A stretch of DNA of 64,000 nt from Paenibacillus chitinolyticus NBRC 15660 (GTDB lineage Bacteria; Bacillota; Bacilli; Paenibacillales; NBRC-103111): positions 124,001-188,000 of the forward strand of contig NZ_BBJT01000003.1 in assembly GCF_000739915.1 (NCBI RefSeq). Reading direction: 5' to 3'. This document shows, piece by piece, positions 61,599-64,000 of the stretch (its first letter is position 1; every line of letters begins with the position of its first letter). The notes below the pieces were generated by a model, which saw nothing but the letters and a program-made list of their open reading frames with translations, ran no database searches and was not told the origin of the DNA. Both the position numbers and the translations under genes were made by a program.

Positions 61599-63569
61599 TC
61601 AGCCCAGCTCCAGCCAGGCCGTCATCTCCGCGTCGAGCCGCGCCTGCAGCTCTTCCCGCTCGCGCCACCGCGCTTCCAGCTGCGCGGTATCGCCGCAGCC
61701 GCCGAGCTGCTGGAGCTCCGCGTCCGATGCGGCCAGCTGTGCTTCCAGCGCAGCGATCTGCGCCTCCAACTGCAGCCGCTTCCGCTCGGTTGCCCGCGCC
61801 TCGGCCGCCGCGGCTTTCGCTGCGGCGTTGGCCTCCGCCGCGCAGAGCGGCTGCTCGCCCGCGCGTACTGCGGTGCTGGCTGCGCCGGGCACGTCCGCCG
61901 GCGGACGTCCGTGCCCCCGATCCACAGCCGTCTGCTCCAGCTCGCGCTTTTTAGCCCGATATTCGTCAAACTGTCCGATATAGCTCGTTATTTGTCCGTC
62001 TTGAAGCTCCCAGACCCGCTGCGCAAGACGGTTGATGAAATATCGGTCGTGGGAGATGGCAAGCACGGTTCCCGGATACTCCTCCAGCGCCTCTTCAAGT
62101 GCTTCGCGGGAAGCGATGTCCAAATGGTTAGTCGGCTCATCCAGCAGCAGCAGATTCGGCTTCCGCCGGACAAGCAGCGCGAGCCGAAGACGGGACCGCT
62201 CTCCTCCCGACAGCATACTTACCGGTTTAAACACATCCGTCCCATAAAAAAGATACTTCGCAAGAATCCCCCTTGCTTCTCCTTCTTCTACTCCGGCCTC
62301 CAGGCGGAAGTAGTCTAGGACTGTCTTTTGAGGGTCTCTCGATTCCTCCTGCTGGGCCATATAGCCGATCTCCACACGCGAGCCAAGTTCAAGCGCTCCG
62401 TAATCCGGAACTTCCTGCCCAAGCAACAGCTTAAACAAGGTTGTTTTTCCCGTACCGTTGTCTCCGACCAGAACAATCTTCTCGCCGTAATGAAGGCTTC
62501 CTTCCGCACCTTTCAGAATCCGGCGCTCTCCGTACGATTTATGCACGCCGGAAAACTCCGCTACCCGTTTCGCGGAGCGGTCCTGGAGGTTCAAAGCGAA
62601 ATCGGCGCTTTTTTGCTCCAGTATCGGACGCTTCATAACCTGCATCCTCTCCAATGCTTTACGCATGGAAGCCGCCCTTTTGAAAAACTTTTCGTTGTCC
62701 CCGATCCGCCCCCACTCTTCCAGCTTCCGGATCGTCTCTTTCATTTTTTTGATCGCTTTCTGCTGTTCCTGATACTGCGCGAACTGCTGCAGCAGCCGTT
62801 CTTCCTTCTCTTTCATATATCCGCTGTAGTTCGTTTGGTACGTAAAAGCTTCCCCGTCTTCCAGCTCGATCATTTTAGAAGCGGTACGGTCAAGAAAATA
62901 ACGATCATGCGAAACGAGGACACAAGCCCCCGCGAAGCCTTGCAAAAACTGCTCCAGCCACTCGATTCCTCTTAAATCCAGATGATTCGTCGGTTCGTCA
63001 AGCAGCAGCAGATCCGGTCGCATGATTAACTGGGAAGCGAGCGCGATCCGTGTTTTTTCTCCGCCGGAAAAGGTAGAGAACTGACGGGCATACGTCTCTT
63101 TGGAGATCTGAAGCCCGATTGCAACGGAGTCTATAACGGCATCCATTTCATAGCCGCCGCCGCGCTCGAAGCGTTCCTGGACCGACGCGTACGCGTTCAG
63201 CAGCCCCTCCATTCGAGCCGAATCGGCCGAAGCGCCCGGCTCTGCCATATCGTGTTCCAATGCCGTCATCTCTTGTTGACACGCCGTCAAATGTCGGCAG
63301 CCGTAAGAGAGCACTTCATATACCGTAAGCCCTTCAAACTCCACTGGTATTTGCGGCAAATAACCGATCATAAGCTCTTTTTTGACTGTCAGCATTCCCT
63401 CGTCTATGCTCTGCTGACGGGAGATGAGCTGGAGTAGCGTCGATTTGCCGCTGCCGTTTCGGCCGATCAGACCGATTTTTTCTCCGGCATGCACTTCGAA
63501 TGTGGCTCCATCCAGCACGAGGTTAGCTGCGTGGTATTTCTTTATCTGTTGACCGTTAACAAGTATCAT
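61599..63569 (-). CDS. ABC-F family ATPase (ribosome-associated)
   Basis: 656 residues from ATG at 63569, seven bases after AGGAGG; an open extension to 63611 overlaps the attenuator and is rejected. Two ABC domains: Walker A GRNGSGKST (~36) and GDNGTGKTT (~365), signatures FSGGEKTR and LSGGERSR, Walker B LLLLDEPTNHLD twice, linked by the charged interdomain helix (~250-310, KKMKETIRKLEEWGRIGD). No membrane segments. The last ~120 residues are an Ala/Glu/Arg-rich coiled coil as in Uup/YfmR-type C-terminal domains. ABC-F proteins act at the ribosomal E site, in translation factor or antibiotic-protection roles; the 5' leader supports the second. Confidence 0.85.
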   Translation of the reverse strand: MILVNGQQIKKYHAANLVLDGATFEVHAGEKIGLIGRNGSGKSTLLQLISRQQSIDEGMLTVKKELMIGYLPQIPVEFEGLTVYEVLSYGCRHLTACQQEMTALEHDMAEPGASADSARMEGLLNAYASVQERFERGGGYEMDAVIDSVAIGLQISKETYARQFSTFSGGEKTRIALASQLIMRPDLLLLDEPTNHLDLRGIEWLEQFLQGFAGACVLVSHDRYFLDRTASKMIELEDGEAFTYQTNYSGYMKEKEERLLQQFAQYQEQQKAIKKMKETIRKLEEWGRIGDNEKFFKRAASMRKALERMQVMKRPILEQKSADFALNLQDRSAKRVAEFSGVHKSYGERRILKGAEGSLHYGEKIVLVGDNGTGKTTLFKLLLGQEVPDYGALELGSRVEIGYMAQQEESRDPQKTVLDYFRLEAGVEEGEARGILAKYLFYGTDVFKPVSMLSGGERSRLRLALLVRRKPNLLLLDEPTNHLDIASREALEEALEEYPGTVLAISHDRYFINRLAQRVWELQDGQITSYIGQFDEYRAKKRELEQTAVDRGHGRPPADVPGAASTAVRAGEQPLCAAEANAAAKAAAAEARATERKRLQLEAQIAALEAQLAASDAELQQLGGCGDTAQLEARWREREELQARLDAEMTAWLELG

Positions 63570-63609
63570 TATGGATCCTCCTAGGAATGAAGACCCTTTC
63601 CCATACGAC

Positions 63610-63641
63610 AAAAAAGAGCCGCGGCAATAAGCCCGCGACCC
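63610..63641 (-). terminator. Attenuator terminator in the ABC-F leader
   Basis: On the reverse strand GGGTCGCGG(G)C pairs with GCCGCGGCTC (one bulge, two G-U pairs), loop TTATT, then six T. It ends 41 bases before the ABC-F ATG. Confidence 0.8.
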
Positions 63642-63670
63642 TTCTTCGGATGTGAAACTATCCGTATCGG

Positions 63671-63814
63671 TTAAGGTAGGCGTCTTCTCGCGATTGGGTG
63701 TACCGTATTCGTGAAAATGGACAGACTTCTCCCGTTAACCGGAAAAGCATGAACAATGCCAGCCATAGCAATCGGCAGCTGGCTAATACGGTCGTTAACC
63801 TTCTCGAGATTCAC
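63671..63814 (-). CDS. 47-residue leader peptide before the ABC-F gene
   Basis: GTG at 63814, eight bases after AGGAGG (sequence GAGGAGGTGAGGTAG). The peptide has a mixed N-terminus (NLEKVNDRISQLPIAMAG) and ends with an Arg-rich cluster (HPIARRRLP). Its stop is 30 bases before the intrinsic terminator. Ribosome stalling within it by a translation-blocking antibiotic could prevent formation of the terminator. The codon-level stall site and the alternate antiterminator fold cannot be fixed by eye. Confidence 0.6.
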   Translation of the reverse strand: MNLEKVNDRISQLPIAMAGIVHAFPVNGRSLSIFTNTVHPIARRRLP

Positions 63815-63847
63815 CTACCTCACCTCCTCATCGTCAAAGTTGCTTTT

Positions 63848-63877
63848 ACTTTAGCATGAAAATTGTAATCTTTGCAA
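63848..63877 (-). promoter_or_regulatory. Promoter of the ABC-F leader transcript
   Basis: On the reverse strand TTGCAA (63877-63872), 18-nt spacer, TAAAGT (63853-63848); about 34 nt separate the -10 from the leader start codon. Plausible sigma-A promoter. Confidence 0.5.
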
Positions 63878-63951
63878 GTTCCGCTCTCCAAAACAGTCTC
63901 ACACGCTCCTTGGCGTTGAATGATTTGGTCCCGAACGATGTCCGGATACTA

Positions 63952-64000
63952 TCAATCCAGATAGCTTGCAATCCCTTTTTCCATGAGAAAGTCCATTTCT
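63952..64000 (-). CDS. C-terminal fragment of an unknown gene at the window edge
   Basis: On the reverse strand the frame reads EMDFLMEKGIASYLD and ends with TGA at 63952. The rest lies outside the window, so the product cannot be named. The composition is protein-like but short. Confidence 0.3.
   Translation of the reverse strand, partial: EMDFLMEKGIASYLD

Noticed and set aside
61494-62318. 274-codon frame opposite the ABC-F gene
   Set aside because: Arises from the Ala/Glu/Arg-rich C-terminus of the ABC-F protein in GC-rich sequence; spans the terminator.
1-64000. CRISPR arrays, complete rRNA/tRNA genes and insertion sequences
   Set aside because: No regularly spaced repeats, no complete tRNA or rRNA, and no transposase with terminal repeats could be recognised by reading; only the half tRNA at 18445 was found.

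Overview
The window looks like a chromosome segment of an endospore-forming, Gram-positive Bacillota, most likely a Paenibacillus or close relative. The reasons are a complete GerA-type germinant receptor operon, a YheC/YheD spore-coat-associated ATP-grasp protein, a YesM/YesN-type two-component system beside an Lpl-type sugar ABC transporter, AGGAGG-type ribosome binding sites and many TTG/GTG starts. The left half is visibly AT-rich and accessory; from about 30 kb onward the sequence becomes GC-richer and chromosomal in character. The species call is inference from gene content only.

Positions 1-13.7 kb are the right end of a siphovirus-type prophage, all on the + strand: tape measure (cut by the window edge), distal tail protein, tail hub, an OB-fold/receptor-binding module, FnIII and beta-propeller-like tail tip proteins, XkdX, holin, amidase endolysin, a RecU-like nuclease and a tyrosine integrase. 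Two related palindromic repeats and a truncated excisionase-like gene follow the integrase and may mark the attachment region.

Positions 14-24 kb are an accessory island of small, mostly exported proteins with no recognised domain. It also holds a YiiX-like amidase, a SUKH-like immunity protein, an OsmC protein, a metallophosphoesterase, an orphan T4-type baseplate assembly protein, several broken genes and half of a tRNA. Two genes here seem to use non-standard start codons.

Positions 24-32 kb look like one envelope-modification system. A two-component system with a lipoprotein, an operon with a split OatA-like O-acetyltransferase (membrane acyltransferase plus SGNH protein), an LCP ligase and a 41-residue exported peptide, and a divergent membrane acyltransferase-like gene are each preceded by a copy of the same 44-bp element. 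The element sits at a fixed 7-nt distance from a TATA-type -10 box. This is the strongest candidate for an undescribed regulon.

Positions 32-49 kb hold an HxlR regulator with a flavodoxin-like oxidoreductase, the gerA-type operon, a sugar uptake operon (binding protein, two permeases, YesM/YesN, Gfo/Idh dehydrogenase) and an orphan citrate/Agr-like histidine kinase. Positions 49-64 kb hold a SMI1/KNR4 protein, a LysR/O-methyltransferase pair, YheC/D, a cytosolic hybrid kinase, a MarR/serine hydrolase pair, an orphan DegS/ComP-like kinase, a PAS-EAL fragment fused by deletion next to an intact diguanylate cyclase, and an ABC-F ATPase whose 5' leader encodes a 47-residue peptide followed by an intrinsic terminator, the architecture of ribosome-dependent attenuation.
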